DNA of 64,000 nucleotides from Spartobacteria bacterium UBA695 (lineage in GTDB: Bacteria; Verrucomicrobiota; Verrucomicrobiia; Chthoniobacterales; Chthoniobacteraceae). The stretch covers positions 1-64,000 of the forward strand of contig DBMP01000013.1 of NCBI GenBank assembly GCA_002298145.1, written 5' to 3'. Below, piece by piece: positions 34,522 through 42,679 of the stretch (position 1 is its first letter; every line of letters starts with the position of its first letter). Both the position numbers and the translations under genes were made by a program. The notes under the pieces were generated by a model. It was not told the origin of the DNA. It saw only the letters and a list, made by a program, of their open reading frames with translations, and did not search any database.

Positions 34522-35719
34522 ATGTCGTCTCCCGGCCTGGAATTTGCGGGACGTTCTTAGTAGCCGCTCCGGGTGCTTCTGTCAACGCGCTGTTTGAAGA
34601 AACTTTCACCGAGGCGGTCGCGGAGGAGGCGGCGGGCGTGGGGGCGGGGAGGCCGTTTCCGTCGTCGATGATGACGGTCATGCCCTCGGTGATCATGTTG
34701 GCGAGGCGGATGGCGTCCCAGTTGGCCAGGCGGATGCAGCCGTGGCTGCCCGCGCGGCCGATGGTCCAGGGCGAGTTGGTGCCGTGGACGCCGATGCCGG
34801 GTTTGTTAAGCCCGCACCAGAGGACGCCGACGGGGTTGGAGGGCCCGGAGGGGATGTTAAAGAAGTGGTCGGTGCGCACGCCGTGCATGAGGACGCCTTC
34901 GTCGTGCCGGAACCAGGGGAGCGTGGCGATGCCGAGGATGCGCCACTTGCCGACGGGGGCGGGTAGGGAGGCGGAGCCGGGGGTGATGGGGAAGGAGGCC
35001 AGCAGTTTCTCGCTGCCGCCCTTCGCGTCTATCAGGTCGAGCATCTTTTCCTTGGTGTTGATGCGGAGTTCGCGGGTCTTGAATTCCGGAACGGGGGGCA
35101 GTTTGCCGACTTCCCGCACGGTCTCGATTTTAAAGGGGGGGACGTTTGGGACGAAGATCGTGTCCCCCACGGCGAGAGTTTCGAGGTTCTTGCCGGGGTT
35201 GATGCGGGCGAGGAAATCCGGATCGGCGTGGTAGCGCTCGGCCACGAATTTGAGGAGCGAGGGGTAGGGGAGCTTTTTCAGCTTCGACTGGGCCTCGGGG
35301 CCGCTCGGGACGTCGCCCACGCGGTTCTGGTCCTCGGGGGTGATGGTGTACTGGGTGTAGATCGGGTCGATGGAATCGAGCGGGAGGGCGAGGCCTTCCT
35401 CCAGGACGCCGGTGCCGGGGAGGTTGTTGGCCTTTTCGTAGCGGGCCAGGGCTTTTAGGGTGAATTCCTTCGGGCGGCCGTCGATTTTCCCGGGGCCGAA
35501 GCCTTTGTTATCGAGGAAGATCTGGAGGCGCGTGGCCAGTTCGCGTTCGCCCACGGGGACGGCTTTGACCACGCGGACTTCGGGTTCGATCGCGGCCGCG
35601 GGGCTCGGTGATCCAAGGGGGGCCGGGGCGGGGGTTTGCGCGCCGACGGGCGGCGGCGGAACGACCTGCGCCAGGACGGTTGAGGTGGCGAAAACGAGGG
35701 CGATACAGGCTGACTTCAT
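34508..35719 (-). CDS. L,D-transpeptidase (YkuD domain), secreted
   Basis: 403 residues from the ATG at 35719, with a signal peptide (MKSACIALVFATSTVLAQ). A Pro/Ala linker leads to a peptidoglycan-binding-like segment (RLQIFLDNKGFGPGKIDG) and a LysM-like segment (NPGKNLETLAVGDTIFVP). The YkuD catalytic domain has HGTNSPWTIGRAGSHGCIRL, with the catalytic His and Cys. It forms 3-3 cross-links or attaches lipoproteins to peptidoglycan in the periplasm. A Ser/Ala/Thr tail follows the catalytic domain. It precedes and overlaps rplI, an uncommon placement in front of the rplI-dnaB pair. Confidence 0.9.
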   Translation of the reverse strand: MKSACIALVFATSTVLAQVVPPPPVGAQTPAPAPLGSPSPAAAIEPEVRVVKAVPVGERELATRLQIFLDNKGFGPGKIDGRPKEFTLKALARYEKANNLPGTGVLEEGLALPLDSIDPIYTQYTITPEDQNRVGDVPSGPEAQSKLKKLPYPSLLKFVAERYHADPDFLARINPGKNLETLAVGDTIFVPNVPPFKIETVREVGKLPPVPEFKTRELRINTKEKMLDLIDAKGGSEKLLASFPITPGSASLPAPVGKWRILGIATLPWFRHDEGVLMHGVRTDHFFNIPSGPSNPVGVLWCGLNKPGIGVHGTNSPWTIGRAGSHGCIRLANWDAIRLANMITEGMTVIIDDGNGLPAPTPAASSATASVKVSSNSALTEAPGAATKNVPQIPGRETTYANH

Positions 35720-35883
35720 GGGAAACGAGGGGCGGAAAAGTTTGCCGGATAGTCTTGGCGCGTTTTTGCTCGGAGTCAATATGCGGATGTTAAAAACGGG
35801 GCCTTGGGATGGGAAAATAAAGGGAAACTAATCTTTGGACAACCGGGCCGGAATTTGTCATTACCCAGAGAGGAACTTGCATT

Positions 35884-36090
35884 ATGACCGAAGAAGAAAT
35901 CAAAGAGCTGGACAGCGCCGTGAAGAAGGCGCGTTACGTTTTATCGCAAAAGGCCGGGGAGCTGCATGATCTCATCGAAGATCGGCTGCCCGCAGACTAC
36001 AAAGAAATCCCGGCTTATGCGGAAGCAGCCTTCAAAGCCTGCCAGGTCTGGGACGAGCTGAACCAGAAGCTGATCGCCGCTAGGAAATAG
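35884..36090 (+). CDS. Rop-like / CCE_0567-type small helical protein
   Basis: 68 residues starting at ATG 35884 with a GAGAGGA ribosome site 10 bases before. The sequence is a helix-turn-helix hairpin: EEEIKELDSAVKKARYVLSQ, a turn at RLPADYKEIP, then a second helix. The LHDL/LP-turn/YA..A pattern matches the Rop-like (PF05082) family, known from cyanobacterial CCE_0567 and nif regions. No nitrogenase genes are nearby. It stands alone and its role is unknown. Confidence 0.6.
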   Translation: MTEEEIKELDSAVKKARYVLSQKAGELHDLIEDRLPADYKEIPAYAEAAFKACQVWDELNQKLIAARK

Positions 36091-36127
36091 ATAAGCACAG
36101 TCGCGAACGGGGGACGTTATTTATATA

Positions 36128-36205
36128 CTCACGCAAAGGCGCAAAGCCGCAAAAAAGACAAAGGCAGACCATATCCTTCTTTGCGCCTTTGCGCCTTTGC
36201 GTGAG
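36128..36205. repeat. Inverted repeat of 8-bp CGCAAAGG units, copy 1
   Basis: A left arm of 19 bp (CTCACGCAAAGGCGCAAAG) and a right arm of 30 bp (36176-36205) built from 8-bp units, inverted around a short spacer, between two convergent genes. The 30-bp right arm recurs exactly at 50609-50638. It is a dispersed intergenic repeat that could also terminate transcription from both sides. Confidence 0.85.
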
Positions 36206-36251
36206 ACTACTGCCTTTTTCCGGCTTAGGTAGTCTTGGCCCCGCCGGAGTT

Positions 36252-37787
36252 CTAAAACTCGTAGAGCCGCAGCCCGGGATGGATGTAGGCGAGAGGCTCC
36301 CGGGGACGTTCCCACAGGAGGCGGCCGGTGGAAAATAGCTCTTGGTAGAAGCGCTCCCGCTTTTGCCGGACCGGATCGGCTTTCCTGTTTTTCCCGGGGT
36401 TGAGGAAATAGCGGTAGTTTTGGTCGGAAACGGCGGCGTAGTGGATGCCCCAGGAGCGCAATTCCTCCAGGCTGCCGAGGTCGGCGGCGCATTTGTCGGA
36501 GACCCAGGCGGTTTGCGGAAACCAGTAAGCCGCTTGGCCGGATTGCAGGGCTTTTCCGAGGCAGGTACGGGCGTCGGCGGCCACGGTGGCGTCGGCGGGC
36601 AGGTTTCCGCGCATCCAGGTGATCAGCTCCCGGCGGTCGTCGGAACCGAATCCGGCGTAGCGCAGCCATAGGTCGGGCAGCGGCCAGAGGACGGCCCCCA
36701 CGCCGAGGACCCAGGCGGCGAGCGCGGCGTGCCTGAATTTTCTTCGCGCCATTTCCGCGAGCCCTGCGGCTCCGAGGACGCCCAGGATGAGCATGGCGGG
36801 CAGGACGTAGCGGTCTTTGACCTTCGGGCAGAAGCTCATGGCCAGGATGAGCACGATGGGGAAGGTGCTCAGGACCCAGATAAAGGCGCTCTGGGCGCGG
36901 CGGTTCCTCCAGCGCAGCGCGAACCAGAGGAGGGTTCCCAGGAAAAGCGGCGGGGGGATGTAGCTGATGAGCCCGGTGATGTATTTGCGCTGGAAAAAGG
37001 AACCGCTCTCCTCGGCGGCGCTCTGGATCTTGTCGAACTCTGACCCGAGCCCGGCGGCGGCGTCGTTGGGGGTGAGGAAAATGTCGCGGTTGATGAGGGC
37101 GAAGACGGCCAGGGCGATGCCGAGGAAAAGCAGGGCCGCCTTCCAGGCTCCCCGGAAGGAGCGGGCCGGGGCCAGGATGGGGATGAGCCCGAGGGCCAGC
37201 GCGGAGAAGCCGATGTATTTCCCTGAGGCGGCGAGGCCCGCGGCGAGCCCGGCCACTGCGGCGGCGGCGAGCGAGGGGCAGCGGGCATACCAGCTGAGGG
37301 CGGCGAAGCACGTCATGAAGCCCCCGAGGAGTACGCAATCCTCCTTCATATAGTGGGCCAGCTCGAACAGCAGCGGGTTGAATACGAGGAAGCCCCCGGC
37401 GAGAACTCCGGCGATGGGGCCTCCCAGTTGCCAGGCCAGTAGCACCAGCGCCCCGACGGCGAGGGCGGCTCCGGTGGCGGAGGCCGCGCGGCCCATTTCA
37501 ACCACGGCCTGGCCGGTGAGCGGGGCCCCGGTGACCCAGAGGGCGGCCCGAGCTGATTTTAGAAGCAGCAGCGGGTGGTGGAAATTGCGCTGGCCCGAGA
37601 GGACCTGCGCCACCTTGGTCGGCTCGTCGATGTGGTAAAAGTAGGGAAAGGTGGCGCGCCGGGTAAAGAGCCCGAGGGCCGCTGCGGCGAAAAGCAGGGC
37701 CGCGATCCAGGCGCGAGGGTCCGGCGCAGGCCAGGAGAAAATACTGGAGGTGGACGGAGCGTGGGATCGGGGGACCTCGACGTTCAT
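36252..37787 (-). CDS. GT-C fold membrane glycosyltransferase (PMT/GT39-like)
   Basis: 511 residues and ten or more hydrophobic spans. The first extracytoplasmic loop carries FPYFYHIDEPTKVAQVLSG, the HxDE-type acidic motif of dolichyl/undecaprenyl-phosphate sugar transferases (ArnT/PMT superfamily). Later features include AHYMKEDCVLLGGFMTCFAA and FCPKVKDRYVLPAMLILG. A soluble C-terminal part of ~120 residues follows. It would transfer a sugar from a lipid carrier on the periplasmic side. It is monocistronic; acceptor and sugar are unknown. Confidence 0.75.
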   Translation of the reverse strand: MNVEVPRSHAPSTSSIFSWPAPDPRAWIAALLFAAAALGLFTRRATFPYFYHIDEPTKVAQVLSGQRNFHHPLLLLKSARAALWVTGAPLTGQAVVEMGRAASATGAALAVGALVLLAWQLGGPIAGVLAGGFLVFNPLLFELAHYMKEDCVLLGGFMTCFAALSWYARCPSLAAAAVAGLAAGLAASGKYIGFSALALGLIPILAPARSFRGAWKAALLFLGIALAVFALINRDIFLTPNDAAAGLGSEFDKIQSAAEESGSFFQRKYITGLISYIPPPLFLGTLLWFALRWRNRRAQSAFIWVLSTFPIVLILAMSFCPKVKDRYVLPAMLILGVLGAAGLAEMARRKFRHAALAAWVLGVGAVLWPLPDLWLRYAGFGSDDRRELITWMRGNLPADATVAADARTCLGKALQSGQAAYWFPQTAWVSDKCAADLGSLEELRSWGIHYAAVSDQNYRYFLNPGKNRKADPVRQKRERFYQELFSTGRLLWERPREPLAYIHPGLRLYEF

Positions 37788-37833
37788 GCGTGCGGTTTGG
37801 GGCGGGGCTGGTTTTTGCCGGACGCTTAAGCCC

Positions 37834-38370
37834 CTAGTCCCCTCCTTGGGGCAGGGCGCTGGGCGTGGCGGCTTTGGGCGGGACGTAGACGCCCTTTTTG
37901 GGCTTTTTCTGCGCGCTTTGGCCCAGGACGGGGAAGGTCTTGATGAGGAGGATCGCCTCTTCCCGGGTCAGCCCCCGGTTTATGGTAATGATGCCGTCGG
38001 AGACCCGTTTATCGACGAGCATGGCCGTGACGGCCCGTGTGTTGACGAAGGCGACGAGCATTGCGCCGCGGGCGTCGTTGGAAAGCGAATCGAGGGCGAT
38101 GCGTCCGTGGGCGTCGAGCCGGAAGGCGCACCCGAAGGTTTCGTCATTGGCCGGGAAGGGGTAGATGGCCACGATGTCGTCCTCGGAAATCTCTGCGGAT
38201 TTGGAAAGCGTCACTTTGCGATCCGATCCGGGCACGACCGAGGTCATCATGAAGGGCGCGCCGGAGACTTCGTTGACCTCGATGTGGAACCGGACCGTGA
38301 CCTTGGGTTTCTTGGCGCCGGCGATCAGGCAAAGGGCCAGCAGGGGGAGGAGGAAACGCATGAAACGCAT
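37834..38370 (-). CDS. Secreted SecD-like fold protein of unknown function
   Basis: 178 residues from the ATG at 38370 (signal peptide FLLPLLALCLIAGA). Residues about 25-75 are beta-rich (VTVRFHIEVNEVSGAPFMM). From about 85 on, the pattern FRLDAHGRIALDSL, then MLVAFVNTRAVTAMLVDKRV, then GIITINRGLTREEA closely follows the substrate-facing P1 domain of SecD (a 'G-x-I-x-G-x-F-T-x-E-E-A' type ending). No SecD membrane part is present. The Lys/Pro tail looks disordered. It may be a stand-alone domain derived from SecD; divergent from the BsuPI lipoprotein gene 58 bp away. Confidence 0.6.
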   Translation of the reverse strand: MRFMRFLLPLLALCLIAGAKKPKVTVRFHIEVNEVSGAPFMMTSVVPGSDRKVTLSKSAEISEDDIVAIYPFPANDETFGCAFRLDAHGRIALDSLSNDARGAMLVAFVNTRAVTAMLVDKRVSDGIITINRGLTREEAILLIKTFPVLGQSAQKKPKKGVYVPPKAATPSALPQGGD

Positions 38371-38428
38371 GGCGGGGAATTTGCGCTGTGCGAAACCGAT
38401 TTGCAACTCTGTGTTGCAGGGTTTAAAA

Positions 38429-38923
38429 ATGACCGCTGTGTTTAATTTCCGTGCTCGCCGTCTCTCTCGCCTCGCGCTCGCGGCGCTTTGCCTTGCGCTT
38501 ACCGCGGCCCTGGGAGGGTGTGCTTCTGTTCCCAAATCGCCCAACAAAGTCCGCTATAACGGTCTGGACCTGACGGTTCTCACCGCGCCCTCGCCGCTGA
38601 AGCTCGGCGACACCCGCCGCCTGACGGTCGTCATGAAGCTCGCCAACCGCTCCCGCCGCTTTGTGCGCCTGGAGTTCCCCACGACCCAGCGCATGGAGGT
38701 CATCGCGCGCGACGCCGCGGGCCGCCAGCTCGTGGTCTGGAGCGAGGATGAGGCGTTTGAAAACGAGCCGTGCTCGGTCGGCATCAACCCGGGCGAACAC
38801 CTCGAATACCGGGCGGTGATCGGCACGCGCGATTTCGTTGCCGGGCGCAGATACATTCTCGTGGCCTACATTACGGGCTATCCGAAGCTGAGCGTGGAGA
38901 TCCCCATTACGCCCGAGCCGTAG
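38429..38923 (+). CDS. BsuPI-domain lipoprotein
   Basis: 164 residues starting at 38429, with a lipoprotein signal (LAALCLALTAALGGCAS; lipobox LGGC, Cys near residue 31). The mature part is a single beta-sandwich: LKLGDTRRLTVVMKLANRS, then FPTTQRMEVIARDAAGRQLV, then the VWSEDEAF segment. It matches the BsuPI (intracellular protease inhibitor, PF12690) pattern, where the Trp-Ser-x-x motif after the DxxG turn is typical. Envelope-anchored versions are common in Gram-negatives and are not proven inhibitors. Confidence 0.72.
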   Translation: MTAVFNFRARRLSRLALAALCLALTAALGGCASVPKSPNKVRYNGLDLTVLTAPSPLKLGDTRRLTVVMKLANRSRRFVRLEFPTTQRMEVIARDAAGRQLVVWSEDEAFENEPCSVGINPGEHLEYRAVIGTRDFVAGRRYILVAYITGYPKLSVEIPITPEP

Positions 38924-38963
38924 CCGGGAGGCCGGGAGGCGGCTTGGGATCACGGCAAAAAAA

Positions 38964-38989
38964 GAAAGCAGGTTGAGATCCCTGCTTTC
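38964..38989 (-). terminator. Rho-independent terminator of the HU-family gene
   Basis: A 9-bp stem (GAAAGCAGG/CCTGCTTTC) and an 8-nt loop, followed on the minus strand by TTTTTTT, 38 bp after the HU-gene stop. It also faces the end of the convergent BsuPI gene but has no T-run on that side. Confidence 0.8.
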
Positions 38990-39027
38990 AAACAAAAAAC
39001 AAACGCGGTGGGGGAAACCCGCCGGTC

Positions 39028-39345
39028 CTAGCTTCCGTTGCGCTTCAAGACGGCCGTCATGCGTGCCACTTTCTGGCGCATGATCTTGCCCATCTTAAAT
39101 TTCACAGCGGCCCGGGCGGGAATTTTGTAGAGGCTGCCCGGTTCGTTCGGATTTCGGCCAACGCGCGGCTTGGTCAGGCGAATCTCGAAAACTCCGAAAT
39201 TTCGCAGTTCGACGTCGTTGCCGTCGGCGAGAGATTCAGTGATGTAATCCAAGGTTTTTTGGACCACATCAAAGACTTGGGTCTGCACAAGACCCGTTTC
39301 GTTACTGATCCGAACGACTAAATCCCTCTTTGTCAAGTTCGCCAT
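39028..39345 (-). CDS. HU/IHF-family DNA-binding protein
   Basis: 105 residues from the ATG at 39345 (MANLTKRDLVVRISNETGL). The HU/IHF fold is complete: helices 1-2, FGVFEIRLTKPRVGRNP in the beta arm (the arm tip has GRNPNEPGSLYKIP), then ARAAVKFKMGKIMRQKV. The RNP arm tip is the DNA-intercalating motif. It extends ~10 residues beyond standard HU with a basic tail. It is a nucleoid-associated architectural protein; it cannot be assigned to HU or an IHF subunit. Confidence 0.92.
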   Translation of the reverse strand: MANLTKRDLVVRISNETGLVQTQVFDVVQKTLDYITESLADGNDVELRNFGVFEIRLTKPRVGRNPNEPGSLYKIPARAAVKFKMGKIMRQKVARMTAVLKRNGS

Positions 39346-39455
39346 ACAAAGCGGAAAATACCTCCCTACTACCTGGGCGGCAAGCGGAATATTTTGCCTT
39401 TGAAGGAATTGAAATCCCCTTCCCATGCGGGATTTAGGCTTGTTGGGGCTTTTTC

Positions 39456-40445
39456 TTAGCGCCGGGTGAGCCTTTTGGAGGCCGCTCGCAGCAGCGGGTT
39501 GGCCAGCGCGGCCACGGCTCCGGAGAGGAGCAGACGGCGCACTTCGGCGCGGGAAACTTTGACTCTCCGGGCGGTTTCCAGCGGGCGGGATTGCTCCATC
39601 AGCCGCAGGGTCCGGACGCCCAGCGCCCAGGGTAAAAAGCAGGCCAGGCGCACTCGCCAGGGCCGGATGGCCTCGATGTAGCGCAGCCCCTCGGCGAGGT
39701 GGGCCCGGGCGCGGCCGGTCCAGCGTTCGTAGGCCGCGCGGGCGAGGGCGGGGGCGGCGCGCAGCTCCCCGGGGGCATGGCCTTCAAGGTCGGTAAGCGG
39801 TAGGTAGCAGCGCCCGTTGGCGAAATCGGCCGGGGCGTCGCGCAAAATATTCACCAGTTGCAGGCCTTTGCCGAAGGCGATGGCGCGCCGGATGAGCTCC
39901 TCTGGCGAGGTGCCCGGGGCGTAACGGGGCAGGTGGCGCAGGCAGATGCGGGTCCAGAATTCGCCTACGCACCCGGCCACGCTGTAGGTGTAGTCATCGA
40001 GCTCTGCTTCCGTGGCCAGCGCGGTGACGCCGCTTTCCTGGCCGCAGGCTCCGAAGCGCTGCAAATCGAGCCTCTGGCCCCGGAGGATCTCCTCCAGGAC
40101 GCGCGTGATCTCCTCGCGGTCGCCCGGTTCGGTCTGCTCCCAGAGCCGCCAGATTTCCGCAAAACGGCCGAGGAGTTCCCGCTCCGAGGCGTCGGGCAGG
40201 CCGGGGATGAAGCCGGATAAATCGGGCGCGGGGCCGGGGCCGCTACGCAGGGCCGAGGCCATGTGTGCGAGGGCCTCCAAGCGTTGGGCGGCGGCGCTCG
40301 CGGCGCTGTCGGCTACGGTATCGCTGGCGCGGGCCAGTAAATACGCGAGCCCCACCGGTTCGCGAAGAACCGGCGGGAGCATTCGAATGGTCAGGTAAAA
40401 AGACCGGGAAACCGCCTTCAACACGTGGTCGAGATCTGCTCGCAT
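39456..40445 (-). CDS. Squalene/phytoene synthase family protein
   Basis: 329 residues from the ATG at 40445; an in-frame TTG 12 codons upstream is less likely. Both Asp-rich motifs of trans-isoprenyl head-to-head synthases are present: ARASDTVADSAAS near residue 39 and LQLVNILRDAPADFANGRCY. YYLPLTD-like NGRCYLPLTDLEG is also conserved. It condenses two prenyl diphosphates (FPP or GGPP) to squalene, phytoene or a dehydro form. No hopanoid or carotenoid neighbours are in view, so the product is undecided. It begins 37 bp after the upstream gene's stop on the same strand. Confidence 0.86.
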   Translation of the reverse strand: MRADLDHVLKAVSRSFYLTIRMLPPVLREPVGLAYLLARASDTVADSAASAAAQRLEALAHMASALRSGPGPAPDLSGFIPGLPDASERELLGRFAEIWRLWEQTEPGDREEITRVLEEILRGQRLDLQRFGACGQESGVTALATEAELDDYTYSVAGCVGEFWTRICLRHLPRYAPGTSPEELIRRAIAFGKGLQLVNILRDAPADFANGRCYLPLTDLEGHAPGELRAAPALARAAYERWTGRARAHLAEGLRYIEAIRPWRVRLACFLPWALGVRTLRLMEQSRPLETARRVKVSRAEVRRLLLSGAVAALANPLLRAASKRLTRR

Positions 40446-40482
40446 CCCGTGTGGGATAGGCGCTTCCCCGGTCGTTGGCAAG

Positions 40483-40941
40483 CTAGATCAAGGCCAGCGA
40501 GCGCAGCGTGGGGGTGTCGAGCTGACCCGTGACCGGGAGGCGGCAATCGGCCTGCCAGGCGCGGATCGCGGCCCGGGTGCCGGGGCCAGCGCAGCCGTCG
40601 ATGGCTCCGCAGTAGTAACCGCGGCGGGCCAGGGCGCGCTGAGCGTCGCCTACGACATCGCCCGCTACCTCGCGGCCGACCACGACGGGACGGTCGTAAT
40701 AATAGGGTGTATCGTAGTAGGCCGGGCCATAGTAAGGCCCGTAGTAGCCGGGGTAGACCGGGACGCCGACGCCGATTCCGACGCTCCAGCGGGGACCGCC
40801 TCCCCAGTGACCGCGGCCATAGCCGTGACCATAACCATGGCCATAGCCGCCATAGCCGTGATGCCAGTCAGCCATGGCGGGCAGGCTTAGGATGCCAAGC
40901 GCCGTTACGGCAAGTGCAATCGATTTGAAAATACGCAGCAT
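40483..40941 (-). CDS. Secreted Gly/Tyr/His-rich protein with peptidoglycan-binding domain
   Basis: 152 residues: signal peptide (MLRIFKSIALAVTALGILSLPAMA), then ~60 residues of Gly-Tyr-His-Pro repeats (GYGHGYGHGYGRGHWGGG; YPGYYGPYYGPAYYDTP), then a PG_binding_1 domain (GDAQRALARRGYYCGAIDGC, GTRAAIRAWQADCRLPVTGQ, LDTPTLRSL). Two Cys in the domain could form a disulfide. The repeat part resembles low-complexity, extensible or metal-interacting segments. A cell-wall-associated envelope protein of unknown role. Confidence 0.75.
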   Translation of the reverse strand: MLRIFKSIALAVTALGILSLPAMADWHHGYGGYGHGYGHGYGRGHWGGGPRWSVGIGVGVPVYPGYYGPYYGPAYYDTPYYYDRPVVVGREVAGDVVGDAQRALARRGYYCGAIDGCAGPGTRAAIRAWQADCRLPVTGQLDTPTLRSLALI

Positions 40942-41107
40942 AATAGGTGGGTGGATTCTGATAACTTAGACGCGGCCTAGGGCGGAATATTCACAAAAAA
41001 TCGGGAATCTTCTTCCGAGGCCGCATTCTAGTGTTGCACATTGTCAAACAAGTGCAAATCGCGCGTACGCCTTAGGTGCCAGGGGGCGCGAAGGGGAGCC
41101 CGATACA

Positions 41108-41143
41108 CGGAACGCCTGGATATCCATGGATCCAGGCGTTCCG
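41108..41143. terminator. Strong hairpin downstream of the DUF3309 gene
   Basis: A perfect 14-bp stem (CGGAACGCCTGGAT with its complement) and an 8-nt loop, 33 bp past the minus-strand DUF3309 stop. No T-run follows on the minus strand. On the plus strand a small GGGC-ATCC-GCCC stem and TTTTTTTT follow at 41146-41168. The 235-bp gap 40942-41176 otherwise shows no gene. Confidence 0.5.
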
Positions 41144-41176
41144 TCGGGCATCCGCCCACGTTTTTTTTCTTTCTCC

Positions 41177-41338
41177 TTACAGGTGGAGAATTTTCAGCAA
41201 AAGCAAGAGGACGACGACCACCAGCACTAGCGCGGCGGCGCCGCTGGGGTAGTAGCCCCATCCCGAGCTATACGGCCACCGGGGCAGCGCCCCGATGAGC
41301 AGGAGCACGATGAGGACGAGAAGTAGAATTGCAGCCAT
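41177..41338 (-). CDS. DUF3309-family small membrane protein
   Basis: 53 residues beginning MAAILLLVLIVLLLIGALPR, then WPYSSGWGYYPSGAAALVLV and a second Leu/Val span ending KILHL. This is the DUF3309 layout: two membrane helices around a WPhS-GYYPSG turn. It falls 46 bp after the osmC-like stop on the same strand and continues the DUF1328-OsmC-DUF3309 series. These families are often annotated near stress genes but have no known activity. Confidence 0.85.
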   Translation of the reverse strand: MAAILLLVLIVLLLIGALPRWPYSSGWGYYPSGAAALVLVVVVLLLLLKILHL

Positions 41339-41383
41339 ATACCTTTGGGATTCGCGGGCGGCGGCGGGGGCGCGTGCGCGGGC

Positions 41384-41815
41384 TTACGCCGGGTTCAGCC
41401 GGGCGTTGAGCGTGATCTCCGCGTTGAGCAGCCGGGAGACCGGGCAGGTCGCCTTGGCTCGCTCTGCCGCCAGCTCGAAGGCCGCTTCGTCCGGTTCGGC
41501 GATCGTCACCGCAGCGTCCAGGTGGACGGCCGGAATGACAAACCCCTCCGGGCCCTTTTCAAGCGCAACGGCCGCCGTGGTTTGGATGCGTTCCGGCTTC
41601 ATGCCAGCCTTCTCCAACTGCGCCGCAAGCGCCATGGAAAAGCAGGCTGCGTGGGCCGCCGCGATCAACTCCTCCGGGTTGGTCCCCGCGTCGTTTTCGA
41701 AGCGCTTGCCGAAGGAATAGGCCGCGCCGGGCAGGGCTCCGCTTTCCGTGGAAATCGTTCCGGAGCCGTCGCGGAGACCACCGTTCCAGACGGCGGAGGC
41801 TTTGCGGTAAATCAT
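41384..41815 (-). CDS. OsmC family peroxiredoxin
   Basis: 143 residues. It opens RKASAVWNGGLRDGSGTIST, the two redox Cys are in AAHAACFSMALAAQLEKAG and ERAKATCPVSRLLNAEI, and the usual GTNPEELIAAAH precedes the first. It reduces organic hydroperoxides in the cytoplasm. Length and Cys spacing match the OsmC (rather than Ohr) branch, with the SFGKRFEN segment typical of OsmC. Genes for two tiny membrane proteins flank it on the same strand. Confidence 0.9.
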   Translation of the reverse strand: MIYRKASAVWNGGLRDGSGTISTESGALPGAAYSFGKRFENDAGTNPEELIAAAHAACFSMALAAQLEKAGMKPERIQTTAAVALEKGPEGFVIPAVHLDAAVTIAEPDEAAFELAAERAKATCPVSRLLNAEITLNARLNPA

Positions 41816-41848
41816 ATTTAATAATGTAAAATAATACCTGGTTTGCGG

Positions 41849-42013
41849 CTACGCCCTGGGGGTGCGCCCCGTGATCAGGGAGACGATGAAGAGGATCAGG
41901 AAAATGATGAACAGGACCTTGGCCGCCCAAGCCGCCGTTCCCGCGACCGCTCCGAACCCGAGGACCGCGGCGACAATGGCGATAACGAGGAAAACAATGG
42001 AATAGCGTAACAT
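41849..42013 (-). CDS. DUF1328-family small membrane protein
   Basis: 54 residues from the ATG at 42013: RYSIVFLVIAIVAAVLGFGA, a Gly/Ala turn (VAGTAAWAAK), then VLFIIFLILFIVSLITGR. It agrees along its whole length with DUF1328 (YtjA-like) two-helix membrane peptides. It is the first gene of the DUF1328-OsmC-DUF3309 series. The frame stays open upstream through unrelated sequence antisense to the BON and UDG genes; that extension is rejected. Confidence 0.87.
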   Translation of the reverse strand: MLRYSIVFLVIAIVAAVLGFGAVAGTAAWAAKVLFIIFLILFIVSLITGRTPRA

Positions 42014-42155
42014 AGAGCTGACTCCCGGTTTGGTGTACCCCTGAACTTCGCGCTTCCTGCGGTCCGTGGACGCTGGTGCGCGGCATGATGGATTCCATGA
42101 ACGGCCGGGGTCCGGCGTCCGGCCTCCGCGCGCCATGCGTTTTTTTTCACGTCGT

Positions 42156-42542
42156 ATGAAATCCACCTTTTGCACGCTGCTCCTGGCGCTTATGGCCGCG
42201 GGCGGCGTTTTTGCCCAGACCCCGGCCCCCTCGGCGTCGGCCACGGGGAGCCCCGCTCCGAAGCCCGATGATTCCGCCATGCGCCCGCCGGAAGAGCTCA
42301 CCATTGAGCAGCAGGGCAACTCCCCCGTTGACCTTGAGCTGACCCGGATCATTCGCCGCGCGGTGCTTAAAGAGGCCGCCCTCTCGGGCCCGGCGAAGAA
42401 CGTCAAAATCATCTCCGTTGAAGGCAAGGTGACGCTGCGCGGGCCGGTCCACTCCGAGCAGGAGAAAGCCATGGTGGGCGCCATCGCGGAGAAGGCCGCC
42501 GGACGAGGCAAAGTCACCAACCAGCTGGAAATCAGAAAGTAG
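42156..42542 (+). CDS. Secreted BON-domain protein
   Basis: 128 residues from the ATG at 42156, giving a signal peptide (MKSTFCTLLLALMAAGGVFA); an in-frame ATG seven codons upstream is possible. After a Pro/Ala/Ser linker the BON domain spans about 60-128 (LTRIIRRAVLKEAALSGPAK, NVKIISVEGKVTLRGPVHSE, GKVTNQLEIRK). BON domains associate with membranes or lipids in the periplasm, as in OsmY. Divergent from the DUF1328 gene, so it may belong to the same stress response. An intrinsic terminator follows. Confidence 0.84.
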   Translation: MKSTFCTLLLALMAAGGVFAQTPAPSASATGSPAPKPDDSAMRPPEELTIEQQGNSPVDLELTRIIRRAVLKEAALSGPAKNVKIISVEGKVTLRGPVHSEQEKAMVGAIAEKAAGRGKVTNQLEIRK

Positions 42543-42587
42543 CCTTTTTTTATTTGGCAAATCGTTAGCGGCCAAAGTGGTTGGGGG

Positions 42588-42626
42588 AAAGCCCGTGCCA
42601 AAGCATGACTGGCACGGGCTTTTTTT
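42588..42626 (+). terminator. Rho-independent terminator after the BON gene
   Basis: A perfect 13-bp stem (AAAGCCCGTGCCA with its complement), a 9-nt loop and a run of T residues ending near 42626. It lies 45 bp after the stop of the BON gene and 54 bp before the uracil-DNA glycosylase start. Confidence 0.9.
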
Positions 42627-42679
42627 CCGAGAATTGCCATGGCGTCCCGGGCTGTTTTTGCCCTATGCTCGCAGGACCG

